Below, in pieces: positions 52,467 to 61,257 of a DNA stretch of 64,000 nt. The first letter of the stretch is position 1. Each line of letters starts with the position of its first letter. Location: contig JANSWO010000010.1 of the NCBI GenBank assembly GCA_024743435.1, positions 114,939-178,938 on the forward strand. Direction: 5' to 3'. The notes beneath the pieces were generated by a model that worked only from the letters and a program-made list of their open reading frames with translations, had not been told where the DNA came from and did no database searches. The stretch comes from Pseudomonadaceae bacterium. GTDB taxonomy: Bacteria > Pseudomonadota > Gammaproteobacteria > Pseudomonadales > Azotimanducaceae. A program made the translations under genes and the position numbers.

Positions 52467-54311
52467 ATGACCCACCATCGAAACACTTTCTCACGTCGCC
52501 AGTTCATCGTCCGCTCCGCGCTCATCTCCGGCGCACTGGCAGTCAATAGCACGCTGCCGGCTTGGGCCAGAAGCGGCGCCGCCAACAGTAATGTCGGAAT
52601 CACGGATGCCAGCGGCACCGAGTTCAATCTGCATGTTGACCGAGCTACCAGCGTAATCGACGGGCAAATGTCGCGCTCCATTTTGGTGAACGGGCATCTG
52701 CCGGCTCCGCTGTTGCGCTGGCGTGAGGGTGACGAGGTTACGCTGAACGTAACCAACCATCTTGCCGTTGATACGTCCATTCACTGGCACGGCATTCTGC
52801 TGCCGTTCCAGATGGACGGCGTTCCAGGGGTTACGTTCCCCGGCATAAAGCCTGGCGAGACGTTTACTTACCAGTTCCCGCTGCTGCAGGCCGGCACCTA
52901 CTGGTATCACAGCCATTCAGGGTTACAGGAACAACTCGGACACTATGGCCCGATTGTGATCGAACCCCAGGCCACGGAGCCGGCACCGTTTGATCGCGAG
53001 TATGTGATGCTGCTGTCCGATTGGACGTTCGAAGACCCCCATGATGTGTTTGCCCAACTCAAGAAGGTGAGCCACACCTACAACCGGCAACACCGGACCG
53101 TTGCCGATTTCGTGGACGATGCCAAAGACAAGGGGCTCGCCGCAGCATGGTCCGAGCGCGTTATGTGGGGCGCAATGCGGATGGACCCAACTGATCTTGC
53201 GGACGTAACCGGCACCACCTACACCTACCTGATCAACGGCCACGGTCCACTAGACAACTGGACCGGCCTGTTCAAGCCCGGTGAGCGCATTCGCCTGCGC
53301 TTTATCAACGCCTCCGCCATGAGCATCTTCAACGTACGCATCCCCGGCTTGCCGATGACCGTGGTTCAAGCGGATGGGCTCAATGTTAAACCCGTCGATA
53401 CGGACGAGTTTCAGATCGGCGTTGCAGAAACGTTCGATGTGATTGTGAAACCAGAGGCTTCCAGCGCTTACACGGTCATGGCGGAGAGCAATGATCGCAG
53501 CGGCTTTGCCCGGGCAACGCTGACGCCGTCCATCGGCCTGCAGGCCCCGGTGCCTGCCCTGCGGCCACGACCCACGCTGTCGATGAAAGATATGGCCATG
53601 GATCATGGCGAGATGAACCATGGATCGATGACTCCCAACAAGATGGGTCATCATTCAATGGGCCACGGGAGCATGGATCACTCGTCTATGGATCACTCGT
53701 CTATGGATCACTCAAAGTCTGAGGGCAGAGTGGATCACTCATCCATGAATCATGGAATGCCAGCGGCAACTGATGTTCAGGCGCACAACCATCACATGGG
53801 GCCCGGCGTTGTCGGGCTGGCAATGAACCCCAGCAACCGTCTCGGCGAGCGGCCACTTGGCCTCGAGCACGAACCGCACCGGGTTCTGGTGTACACAGAC
53901 CTGCGCAGCCTGGAACCGAATCCGGATACTCGGCCACCAGGCCGTGAGCTCGAGCTGCACCTGACGAGCAACATGGAGCGCTACATGTGGTCGTTCGACG
54001 GCTTGAAGTTCTCCGAGGTCGACGGCCCAATTCTGTTTTACAAAGACGAGCGACTCCGCCTCACGCTGGTCAATGACACGATGATGCCGCACCCCATTCA
54101 CCTGCACGGCATGTTCTTCGACGTCGTCACTGGCGAGCACAATCACAAACCGCGCAAGCATACGATCGTCGTAAAACCGGGCGAAAAGATGTCGGTCGAC
54201 ATCACCGCCGACGCGGTAGGCGACTGGGCCTTTCACTGCCACCTGCTCTACCACATGCACGCCGGCATGATGAGGGTAGTCTCCGTTGTCGATGACGAGA
54301 TGCCGGCATGA
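52467..54311 (+). CDS. copA: Multicopper oxidase, CopA-type
   Basis: 614 residues. A Tat signal (SRRQFI) opens it. Three cupredoxin domains carry the copper ligands IHWHGILLPFQMDGVPG, YWYHSHSGLQEQ, HPIHLHGMF and HCHLLYHMHAGMM, the last including the type 1 Cys. A Met/His-rich insertion (about 370-430, with MDHSSM repeated) is typical of copper-resistance CopA/PcoA. It probably oxidises Cu(I) in the periplasm. It overlaps copB by 4 bp (ATGA). Confidence 0.94.
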   Translation: MTHHRNTFSRRQFIVRSALISGALAVNSTLPAWARSGAANSNVGITDASGTEFNLHVDRATSVIDGQMSRSILVNGHLPAPLLRWREGDEVTLNVTNHLAVDTSIHWHGILLPFQMDGVPGVTFPGIKPGETFTYQFPLLQAGTYWYHSHSGLQEQLGHYGPIVIEPQATEPAPFDREYVMLLSDWTFEDPHDVFAQLKKVSHTYNRQHRTVADFVDDAKDKGLAAAWSERVMWGAMRMDPTDLADVTGTTYTYLINGHGPLDNWTGLFKPGERIRLRFINASAMSIFNVRIPGLPMTVVQADGLNVKPVDTDEFQIGVAETFDVIVKPEASSAYTVMAESNDRSGFARATLTPSIGLQAPVPALRPRPTLSMKDMAMDHGEMNHGSMTPNKMGHHSMGHGSMDHSSMDHSSMDHSKSEGRVDHSSMNHGMPAATDVQAHNHHMGPGVVGLAMNPSNRLGERPLGLEHEPHRVLVYTDLRSLEPNPDTRPPGRELELHLTSNMERYMWSFDGLKFSEVDGPILFYKDERLRLTLVNDTMMPHPIHLHGMFFDVVTGEHNHKPRKHTIVVKPGEKMSVDITADAVGDWAFHCHLLYHMHAGMMRVVSVVDDEMPA

Positions 54312-55078
54312 TGCTCATGCGGACCCTGGGGCGGGTTATCGGGTGTGCGATTTGCCTCGCCAGCGCTAGCACGGCGCAAGCCCAGAACGCGGCGGACGCC
54401 TACTTCGACGCCGAGGAAATGGCGGCGGCGCGCATGGCGTTGAAACACGGCCATGGCGACCATATCGGCACATTTTTCTTAGCCGAGCGCTTCGAGGCAC
54501 ACGCAAACGATGGCGATGCCAGCCTCGCTCTGGAAGCGCACGGCTGGCTCGGCGGTGATATCCAGAAGCTATGGCTGAAGTTCGACGCCGAGCACGACGC
54601 CAGCGAGTCTTCACTGGACGAGCTGGAAGTGCAGGGCCTCTACAGCCGCGCGATACGTCCGTTCTGGGATCTTCAGGTGGGAGTCCGTCAGGACATTCAG
54701 CCCGGCCCAGCCAAAACGCATGCGGTGCTGGGCGTGCAGGGCGTCGCGCCCTACTGGTTTGAAATCGATAGCGCGCTATTCGTCAGTGAGCGCGGCGACA
54801 TATCCGCACGTGTGGAAGCTGAATACGAGTTTCGCCTCAGTCAACGCCTGCTGCTGCAGCCGCGGGTCGAACTGAACACTGCGTTTTTCGATGATGAGGA
54901 GAGCGGGCTGGCGTCTGGTGACATCGTCGTCAACAGCGGCCTGCGGTTGCGCCTTGAAGTGACGCGACACATCGCGCCCTACTTCGGAATCAGCTGGCAG
55001 GGGGTGCTTGGCGGCAGCAGGAAGCACGACTCTGAAGATCCGTTTTCGCTCGTAGCCGGTGTTAGATTCTGGTTTTAG
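54308..55078 (+). CDS. copB: Copper resistance outer-membrane protein CopB
   Basis: 256 residues. A signal peptide (about 1-25) precedes a short His-containing segment (KHGHGDHIG) and a beta-barrel of the CopB/PcoB type, recognisable from LDELEVQGLYSRAIRPFWDLQVGVRQD and ending in the aromatic VRFWF outer-membrane terminus. It is shorter at the N-terminus than the Met-rich plasmid CopB proteins. Likely partner of CopA, cotranscribed through a 4-bp overlap. Confidence 0.9.
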   Translation: MMLMRTLGRVIGCAICLASASTAQAQNAADAYFDAEEMAAARMALKHGHGDHIGTFFLAERFEAHANDGDASLALEAHGWLGGDIQKLWLKFDAEHDASESSLDELEVQGLYSRAIRPFWDLQVGVRQDIQPGPAKTHAVLGVQGVAPYWFEIDSALFVSERGDISARVEAEYEFRLSQRLLLQPRVELNTAFFDDEESGLASGDIVVNSGLRLRLEVTRHIAPYFGISWQGVLGGSRKHDSEDPFSLVAGVRFWF

Positions 55079-55113
55079 CCAGCCGCTTGACGGCCGCACC
55101 GGACCGCGGACAG

Positions 55114-55524
55114 CTAGGTAAGATTCAAGAACTCAACCCAGTTGCCATCGGGGTCTTCAACCATCGATATGATCACGCCTGGCCGCGCTTCCATTACCGG
55201 TACAACCACTTTGTAGCCCGCTTCAGCTACGGCGCTCGTGAGCGCATCGATGTTAGAAACGGAGATCGTGAAATATCGAATGCCCCGGGCTGCGGCAGGT
55301 GGGCCGGGCACACGTTCGGCGTCACCCACCTCGTTTGGCGCGACAATCTTGATGAGGGATTCGCCGCACCACAGGCGGTGCATGACGCCTCCGCCAGGCG
55401 CAGGAAACGGCGTGTCAGGCTCCTGGCGGAACCCGAGCACATCGCGATAGAAGGTAACCATCGGTTCGGGGTTGGCCGTGATGATGCCAAGATCAACGCC
55501 GGTTGATGTGAGCTCTACTCCCAT
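55114..55524 (-). CDS. VOC (glyoxalase-fold) family protein
   Basis: 136 residues from ATG at 55524; a longer frame upstream reaches 55578 without support. LGIITANPEPMVTFYRDVLG at the start, GIRYFTISVSNIDALTSAV in the middle and MVEDPDGNWVEFLNL at the end form a standard single VOC module; the final Glu is the usual metal ligand. Substrate unknown. It follows the cyclophilin gene by 32 bp on the same strand. Confidence 0.85.
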   Translation of the reverse strand: MGVELTSTGVDLGIITANPEPMVTFYRDVLGFRQEPDTPFPAPGGGVMHRLWCGESLIKIVAPNEVGDAERVPGPPAAARGIRYFTISVSNIDALTSAVAEAGYKVVVPVMEARPGVIISMVEDPDGNWVEFLNLT

Positions 55525-55556
55525 ACGCTTAATCCCCCACCGATGGTTGCGACGGC

Positions 55557-56057
55557 CTAGCCCAGTGCGCTGTTCCACTCGGTAACACGGTCTGCGTTGG
55601 CCTCGAGTATGGCACTGGTATCACCTTCAATGGTGATGCTGTTTATCGTGTCGCCCTGTGCCACCGCATTGACAACCGCCTGGTCATCATCGCTCTGAAC
55701 CGCACCGAAGATTGAGTGCGCATCGTCGAGCCACGGGGTTGGCACGTGGGTGATGAAGAACTGGGAACCGTTAGTGCCGGGGCCAGCATTCGCCATAGAC
55801 AGTTTGCCCGGCGCGTCATGTCGTAGCGACGCATCGAACTCATCTTCAAAACGATAGCCCGGACCGCCTGTACCTGTGCCCTGGGGGCAGCCGCCCTGAA
55901 CCATGAAATCGGCAATGACGCGGTGAAAGCCGAGGCCGTTATAAAACCCCTTTTCCACCAGGTTGACGAAGTTGGCGACGGTGACCGGCGCCTTGTCGGC
56001 GAACAGATCGACGCGGATGTTGCCTTTGCTGGTATCGAAAACGGCGACGAGGGACAT
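55557..56057 (-). CDS. ppiB: Peptidyl-prolyl cis-trans isomerase (cyclophilin, cytoplasmic)
   Basis: 166 residues, no signal peptide. [30 protein letters not shown] and [32 protein letters not shown] are the cyclophilin active-site blocks, as separate conserved stretches; Arg in FHRV, and the QFFI segment, are intact. It speeds proline isomerisation during folding. It lies 107 bp after radA with nothing recognisable in the gap. Confidence 0.93.
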   Translation of the reverse strand: MSLVAVFDTSKGNIRVDLFADKAPVTVANFVNLVEKGFYNGLGFHRVIADFMVQGGCPQGTGTGGPGYRFEDEFDASLRHDAPGKLSMANAGPGTNGSQFFITHVPTPWLDDAHSIFGAVQSDDDQAVVNAVAQGDTINSITIEGDTSAILEANADRVTEWNSALG

Positions 56058-56164
56058 AGGGGCTCCAAATGCTGTGAATCGCGGCCGCGAAGCATGTCAG
56101 ATCGCCGGCGAAAGTAGAAGCCACCGCTCCTGAGGGCACGCGCAGGCGCGAGGGCATCGGCGCG

Positions 56165-57532
56165 TCAATCGTTGCTGGAGAACGCCGCATCCAACGCGCC
56201 ATCCAGCGTGGTAACGCCGTGCACGGTCATGCCCACAGGCAACTTCTTCGGTACGTTCGCCTTTGGTGCGATGGCAACTCTAAATCCATGCTTCGCTGCT
56301 TCGGCAATGCGCTCATTGCCCTGGGGTACCGGGCGGATTTCGCCAGTGAGCCCTATCTCGCCAAAGACGATCAGGTTCTGGGGCAGGATCCGGTTTCGAA
56401 AGCTCGACAGCACCGCCATGAGTGACGCCAGATCGGCGCCGGTCTCGCCGGTGCGCACGCCGCCAACGAGGTTGGCGAAAACATCCTGATCCGATAGCGC
56501 AATCCCGCAGTGCCGATGCAACACCGCTAGATGCATGCCCAGACGCTGGCTATCGAGGCCAACGGCAACTCGCTTGGGGTGACCACCTTGAGCTGCATCC
56601 ACCAGCGCTTGCAGTTCCACCAGTAGCGGCCGGGTGCCTTCCCACAGCACCGTCGCCACGCTGCCCGGTGACGGCGTCTCGGCTCTTTGCAGAAAGATCG
56701 CGGACGGATTGCTGACCTCACGCATGCCTCGGTCGGACATGGCAAAAACACCCAGCTCGTTGACCGCGCCAAAGCGGTTCTTCACACCGCGCAGCGTCCG
56801 ATAGCGGCTGCCCGCCGGCGCATCGAGCATGACTGAGCAATCGATCATATGCTCCAGTACCTTTGGCCCGGCAAGGTTGCCTTCTTTGGTGACGTGGCCG
56901 ACCAGCACGATAACGGTGTCCGTCTGCTTAGCCAGGCGTGTGAAGAAGGCCGCCGTTTCTCGAACCTGACTAACGCTACCCGGCACGCTGTCCGAACTCG
57001 CCGTGTGCATGACCTGCACCGAGTCGATCACCACCAGCTTCGGAGATTTCTGAGCGATCAGATCAGCAATGCTTTCCACCCGCGTCTCGGCGGCCACATC
57101 GAGAGCGTCCATGGGCAATTCGAGGCGTCGCGCTCGCAGCGCCAACTGATGCAGCGATTCTTCACCGGTTACATACAGTGCAGGCTCTCGCTGGGCCATC
57201 TGGGTGGCGACCTGAAGCAGCAACGTGCTTTTGCCCGCGCCCGGATCACCACCAATCAATACGGCGGAGCCCGGCACAAAACCACCACCGAGTACCCGGT
57301 CAAACTCCGACAGTGTCGTTGCCAGTCTCGGACGCTCTTCTGGTGATACGTCGGATAAGCGCCGCACCTCTGCTAAACCGCCGGCATAACCGACGCTGCG
57401 CGACTCTTTGATTGGCCCGATGTTGACTCGAGACAACGTGTTCCACTCACTACATTCGCCGCACTGGCCCTGCCACTTGCTGTGCTCAGCGCCACAATCG
57501 CCACAGACGTAGGCTGTCTTTGGTTTTGCCAT
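56165..57532 (-). CDS. radA: DNA repair protein RadA
   Basis: 455 residues. An N-terminal zinc finger (CGDCGAEHSKWQGQCGECSEW, Cys at 10, 13, 24, 27), a RecA-like ATPase with GGDPGAGKSTLLLQV, the RadA-specific KNRFG motif and a Lon-like C-terminal domain are all present. It drives branch migration of recombination intermediates. Its ATG overlaps the dnaB stop by 1 bp, so the two are coupled. Confidence 0.96.
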   Translation of the reverse strand: MAKPKTAYVCGDCGAEHSKWQGQCGECSEWNTLSRVNIGPIKESRSVGYAGGLAEVRRLSDVSPEERPRLATTLSEFDRVLGGGFVPGSAVLIGGDPGAGKSTLLLQVATQMAQREPALYVTGEESLHQLALRARRLELPMDALDVAAETRVESIADLIAQKSPKLVVIDSVQVMHTASSDSVPGSVSQVRETAAFFTRLAKQTDTVIVLVGHVTKEGNLAGPKVLEHMIDCSVMLDAPAGSRYRTLRGVKNRFGAVNELGVFAMSDRGMREVSNPSAIFLQRAETPSPGSVATVLWEGTRPLLVELQALVDAAQGGHPKRVAVGLDSQRLGMHLAVLHRHCGIALSDQDVFANLVGGVRTGETGADLASLMAVLSSFRNRILPQNLIVFGEIGLTGEIRPVPQGNERIAEAAKHGFRVAIAPKANVPKKLPVGMTVHGVTTLDGALDAAFSSND

Positions 57533-58947
57533 CAGTGAGTCGCCCCGCCGCCAGGCGGCATCATCTGGCTATAACGATCCGCAGCCAGGTTTTCAAATTT
57601 GGTGAGGTTGCCAATGAACGACAGGCGCACGAAGCCAATGGGGCCGTTGCGCTGCTTACCGATAATGATCTCGGCGGTGCCCGCTTCGTCCGACTCCGGG
57701 TTGTATACCTCGTCTCGGTAGATGAACAGGATCACATCGGCGTCCTGCTCGATCGCGCCCGACTCGCGCAGATCCGACATGAGCGGCCGCTTGTCCGTGC
57801 GCTGCTCAAGTGAACGGTTCAGCTGGGACAGCGCAATGACCGGACATTGAAATTCTTTTGCGATCGCTTTCAGCGAACGGGAGATCTCGGAGATTTCGTT
57901 TGTGCGATTGTCTGCCGCTCCACTACCGCGCATGAGCTGCAGGTAGTCGACCATGATCATCCGCAAGCCACCGGCCTCCCGGGCAACGCGGCGAGCGCGG
58001 TTACGCATATCGTTGGGCGAGATAGCGGGGGTGTCGTCAATATAAAGCGCTTTGTCCCGCACCTGACTGACTGCCGCGGTAAACCTCGGCCAGTCGTCCT
58101 CCTTCATGTCACCCGTGCGCATGCGGGTCTGATCGATACGGCCAAGCGATGACAGCAAGCGCATAACCAGCTGTTCCGCGGGCATCTCAAGAGAGAACAC
58201 CAGCACGCCACCCTCGCCCGGCGTCATGATGGCGTGCTCAACCAGATTCAGCGCAAAGGCGGTTTTGCCCATCGATGGACGGCCGGCAACAATCACCAGA
58301 TCCGAGTCCTGCATGCCGGCTGTCTTCTTGTCGAGATCATCAAAGCCGGTGGACAGCCCGGTGATGGGATTACCCGTCTCGTAGAGTTTCTCAATCCGCT
58401 GAACCGCTGCCTGCAACAGAGGCACCAGTTTCTGCGGGCCACCACCGCGCTGCACGCGGTTCTCGGCGATCTCAAAGACCTCGTGCTCTGCAAGATCCAG
58501 CAACTCGTCACTCGTGCGCCCGTCCGGCATAAACGATCGCTCGGCAATGCGGTTTGCGGCGGCGAGAAGCTCTCGCAACACCGAGCGCTCACGAACGATG
58601 TTGGCGTAGGCGATCACGTTGGATGTGCCGGGCGTGGATTCGACCAGCTCGCCGAGGTAGGCAACACCTCCAACCTTGTCGAGCAGGCCTTTGCCGGACA
58701 GTTTTTCGGAGACTGTGACCGCGTCCATCGGCTCATCAAGACCGGCAAGATCCGCCATGGTCTCGAACAGTATCTGGTGCGCGGGTCGGAAGAAGTCTTT
58801 GGCCCGGACAATCTCGCTCACCTTCATCCAGGCGTCTTCGTCCAGCATGAGCCCACCCAGCACAGACTGCTCCGCTTCGAGCGAATGCGGCGGCGTCTTA
58901 AGCGCGGAGGTTGTAAGTGTCGGGTTGCTGGCTACGGAATCGGACAT
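57532..58947 (-). CDS. dnaB: Replicative DNA helicase DnaB
   Basis: 471 residues. The N-terminal DnaB domain (LKTPPHSLEAEQSVLGGLML) is followed by the linker and RecA-like ATPase with VAGRPSMGKTAFALNLVE (Walker A) and MIMVDYLQLMRG (Walker B/H3). It is the hexameric helicase of the replication fork. No intein is present. It follows the S6/S18/L9 operon with a 210-bp gap containing a terminator at 59111-59132. Confidence 0.97.
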   Translation of the reverse strand: MSDSVASNPTLTTSALKTPPHSLEAEQSVLGGLMLDEDAWMKVSEIVRAKDFFRPAHQILFETMADLAGLDEPMDAVTVSEKLSGKGLLDKVGGVAYLGELVESTPGTSNVIAYANIVRERSVLRELLAAANRIAERSFMPDGRTSDELLDLAEHEVFEIAENRVQRGGGPQKLVPLLQAAVQRIEKLYETGNPITGLSTGFDDLDKKTAGMQDSDLVIVAGRPSMGKTAFALNLVEHAIMTPGEGGVLVFSLEMPAEQLVMRLLSSLGRIDQTRMRTGDMKEDDWPRFTAAVSQVRDKALYIDDTPAISPNDMRNRARRVAREAGGLRMIMVDYLQLMRGSGAADNRTNEISEISRSLKAIAKEFQCPVIALSQLNRSLEQRTDKRPLMSDLRESGAIEQDADVILFIYRDEVYNPESDEAGTAEIIIGKQRNGPIGFVRLSFIGNLTKFENLAADRYSQMMPPGGGATH

Positions 58948-59110
58948 GACGAGGGAGGTGTCGAACGGCCGATAAGACTCCGGGTTTTGAGGTCACGGCG
59001 CAAGGGATAAGCCTGGGGAAAGAGCGTTTTTCCTACGATTGCTGGCAAACATCACCACGCTCGTCGGACGACTCACGCAGCGGTTGCTCAATAGCGGCCG
59101 CAGAAATGAC

Positions 59111-59132
59111 AACGGGCGGTAAACCGCCCGTT
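59111..59132 (-). terminator. Intrinsic terminator of the rpsF-rpsR-rplI operon
   Basis: AACGGGCGGT (59111-59120), AA, ACCGCCCGTT (59123-59132): a perfect 10-bp stem 25 bp after the rplI stop on the minus strand, followed by GTCATTTC. It separates the ribosomal genes from dnaB. Confidence 0.8.
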
Positions 59133-59157
59133 GTTGTAACCGCCTGCGAGGGGAGTG

Positions 59158-59604
59158 TTACTCCTCGACGACGTTGACCGTCACCTGAGCGGATACATCG
59201 CTGTGCAGCATAATGGCGATCTCATAGCTGCCGAGCGTGCGGATCACGCCCTCCGGCATCATTACTTCCGCCTTGTGCACTTCCTGCCCCATCGCGGTCA
59301 GGCCATCGGCAATTTCCTGTGTGCCGACGCTGCCGTAAAGCTTGCCTTCTTCGCCAGCCTTAACGATCAACGTGAGTACCTGTCCTTCAAGCCCTGCCGC
59401 GCGCCCTTCAGCGCCGCCAAGTTCCGCTTTGGCAACCGCTTCAAGCTCTGCTCGACGGGTCTCAAAGACTTCCCGGTTCGCAGCGGTAGCGCGTACGGCT
59501 TTACCCTGCGGGAAAAGAAAATTGCGCGCGTAGCCAGACTTCACGCTGACTTCGTCGCCCAGATCGCCCAGATTCGCCAGGCGAGCCATCAAAATAACAT
59601 CCAT
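59158..59604 (-). CDS. rplI: 50S ribosomal protein L9
   Basis: 148 residues. MDVILMARLANLGDLGDEVSVKSGYARNFLFPQGKAV is the L9 N-terminal domain (two conserved stretches joined), followed by the long connecting helix (about 45-75) and C-terminal domain. It follows rpsR by 12 bp and ends the operon before the terminator at 59111-59132. Confidence 0.95.
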   Translation of the reverse strand: MDVILMARLANLGDLGDEVSVKSGYARNFLFPQGKAVRATAANREVFETRRAELEAVAKAELGGAEGRAAGLEGQVLTLIVKAGEEGKLYGSVGTQEIADGLTAMGQEVHKAEVMMPEGVIRTLGSYEIAIMLHSDVSAQVTVNVVEE

Positions 59605-59616
59605 GGCAATCGCTCC

Positions 59617-59844
59617 TTACTTGTGCGCGTCGCTGTACGGCAGCAGCGCCAGATAGCGAGCACGCTTTACCGCGGTCGCCAGCTGTCGCTGATAGCGTGC
59701 GCTGGTGCCGGTGATTCGGCTCGGCACAATCTTGCCGGTTTCGGTGATGTACTGGCGCAGCAAGTCCAGATCTTTGTAGTCGATCTCCTTGATGCCTTCC
59801 GCCGTGAATTTGCAAAACTTCTTGCGTCGAAATCCTCGAGCCAT
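59617..59844 (-). CDS. rpsR: 30S ribosomal protein S18
   Basis: 75 residues. [20 protein letters not shown] at the N-terminus and [20 protein letters not shown] are the S18 signatures; one Cys is present at position 11. It follows rpsF by 3 bp. No priB gene lies between rpsF and rpsR, unlike enterobacteria. Confidence 0.97.
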   Translation of the reverse strand: MARGFRRKKFCKFTAEGIKEIDYKDLDLLRQYITETGKIVPSRITGTSARYQRQLATAVKRARYLALLPYSDAHK

Positions 59845-59847
59845 GAC

Positions 59848-60330
59848 TTACTCTCCCTCTTCCGGAGCGGCAGCCGGTGCCGGCTCTTCGCTGGTGCTGT
59901 CTGAACGATCACGATTATCTCGATCGTCACGGTCATCACGACGGCTCGCGCGATCAGCCGCTTCGGCTTCCCGACGCTTGTCGCGCTCTTTCTCTTTCTC
60001 TTTCTCCCGCAACTCTTCCTCATAAATCTTGGAAGAACCGGTTTCGGCTGCCTTGCGAGAGATGATCATGTTGCGCAGAACGGCGTCGTTAAAGCGGAAC
60101 GCGCTTTCGAGTTCCGCCAGCTCGTCGCCGCCAACTTCGATATTGAGCAGGATGTAGTGGGCTTTGTGGATCTTGTTGATCGGGTAAGCCAGTTGGCGTC
60201 GGCCCCAGTCTTCAACGCGATGCACTTTGCCATCACCTTTCTCGATGAGCTGGCTGTAGCGTTCGATCATGCCGGGAACCTGATCGGACTGATCAGGATG
60301 GACGAGAAATACGACTTCATAATGTCGCAT
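59848..60330 (-). CDS. rpsF: 30S ribosomal protein S6 with charged C-terminal extension
   Basis: 160 residues. The first 95 are a normal S6 ([20 protein letters not shown], then [14 protein letters not shown] and [13 protein letters not shown]). An extension of about 60 residues follows, made of Glu/Lys/Arg and Asp/Arg repeats ([13 protein letters not shown], then [13 protein letters not shown]) and an acidic end. Many S6 proteins have short acidic tails modified by RimK; this one is long and mixed-charge. The ATG has AGGGAG upstream. It heads the S6-S18-L9 operon. Confidence 0.96.
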   Translation of the reverse strand: MRHYEVVFLVHPDQSDQVPGMIERYSQLIEKGDGKVHRVEDWGRRQLAYPINKIHKAHYILLNIEVGGDELAELESAFRFNDAVLRNMIISRKAAETGSSKIYEEELREKEKEKERDKRREAEAADRASRRDDRDDRDNRDRSDSTSEEPAPAAAPEEGE

Positions 60331-60519
60331 AGGATCTCCCTTTGGGTTAATGCCCCCGCCTCGCGACCCTGGAAGGGCTTCTACGGACGTGGAGCAGGAA
60401 GGCTCGGCTGATTGCGATCTGGCCGAGCGGCTATGTTGTCAGCCGCAGGGAAACCCCTGCGGGCCGCGCATTCTAGGGAGCGGGCGGTCTGGATGCAAGG
60501 CACGGCATCGCTGATTGGC
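60331..60519 (-). promoter_or_regulatory. Leader region of rpsF with a hairpin
   Basis: This 189-bp gap between rlmB and rpsF holds a perfect 8-bp hairpin, CCGCAGGG and CCCTGCGG around a 4-nt loop (60443-60462), without a U-tract. It may end rlmB transcripts or shape the leader. Many bacteria have an S6:S18-binding motif just upstream of rpsF; a CCCT/AGGG stem-loop near 60368-60378 with a nearby CCG is a weak candidate only. Confidence 0.35.
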
Positions 60520-61257
60520 TCAGGCCAGGCTGCGCTGGCGCACGGCCTCGAACAGCATGATGCCAGCAGCGACGGAGACGTTGAGACTGCTCACCGCGCC
60601 AGCCATGGGTACGCTGACGGTGAAGTCGCAGGCTTCCCGGGTGAGGCGACGCATGCCTTTGCCTTCACTGCCCAGCACCAGCGCTACCGACCCCTTCATA
60701 TCGACCTGGTGCCAGGGCTGCTCGGCGTCACCATCGGTTCCGATCAACCAAACCCCTTGCTCCTTGAGCCATTCCAGCCTGCGTGCGAGGTTTGTCACCT
60801 GGACCAGGAACACCGTCGACTCGGCTCCGCTGGCCGCCTTCGCCGCCGCTTCAGAAAGCGGCGCTGAACGACGTTCTGGCACGAGCACAGCATCTACGCC
60901 AGCCGCGTCTGCGCTACGCAGGCACGCACCCAGATTACGCGGGTCCTCGATCTCATCGAGCACGAGGATCAACGGCGTATCGAAGCTTGCGAAGCGGGAT
61001 TCAAACTCGGATTCGTCGGCCAGTTTGCGCTGTTGTACCTGGGCAACGACCCCCTGGTGGTTCGCTTCGGACATCCGGTCGAGCCGCGCCCGATCAGCAA
61101 AATCCACGCGTATATCCAGTGACCGAGCAAGCTCAATGAGATCCTGCAAGCGTTCGCTCGCGCGACCCTTCTGGACGAGCAAAGCGCGCACGCGATCTGG
61201 TTCGCGCTGGAGCAATTCAGTCACCGCATGGCGGCCACTGACAACAGCCCCGCTCAT
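60520..61257 (-). CDS. rlmB: 23S rRNA (guanosine-2'-O)-methyltransferase RlmB
   Basis: 245 residues of the SpoU/TrmH knot family. The N-terminal substrate-binding domain begins VVSGRHAVTELLQREPDRVR. The knot motifs are VLDEIEDPRNLGACLRSADA, VALVLGSEGKGMRRLT and VPMAGAVSSLNVSVAAGIML. It methylates G2251 of 23S rRNA. Its start overlaps the RNase R stop by 4 bp (ATGA), the usual rnr-rlmB pair. Confidence 0.95.
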   Translation of the reverse strand: MSGAVVSGRHAVTELLQREPDRVRALLVQKGRASERLQDLIELARSLDIRVDFADRARLDRMSEANHQGVVAQVQQRKLADESEFESRFASFDTPLILVLDEIEDPRNLGACLRSADAAGVDAVLVPERRSAPLSEAAAKAASGAESTVFLVQVTNLARRLEWLKEQGVWLIGTDGDAEQPWHQVDMKGSVALVLGSEGKGMRRLTREACDFTVSVPMAGAVSSLNVSVAAGIMLFEAVRQRSLA

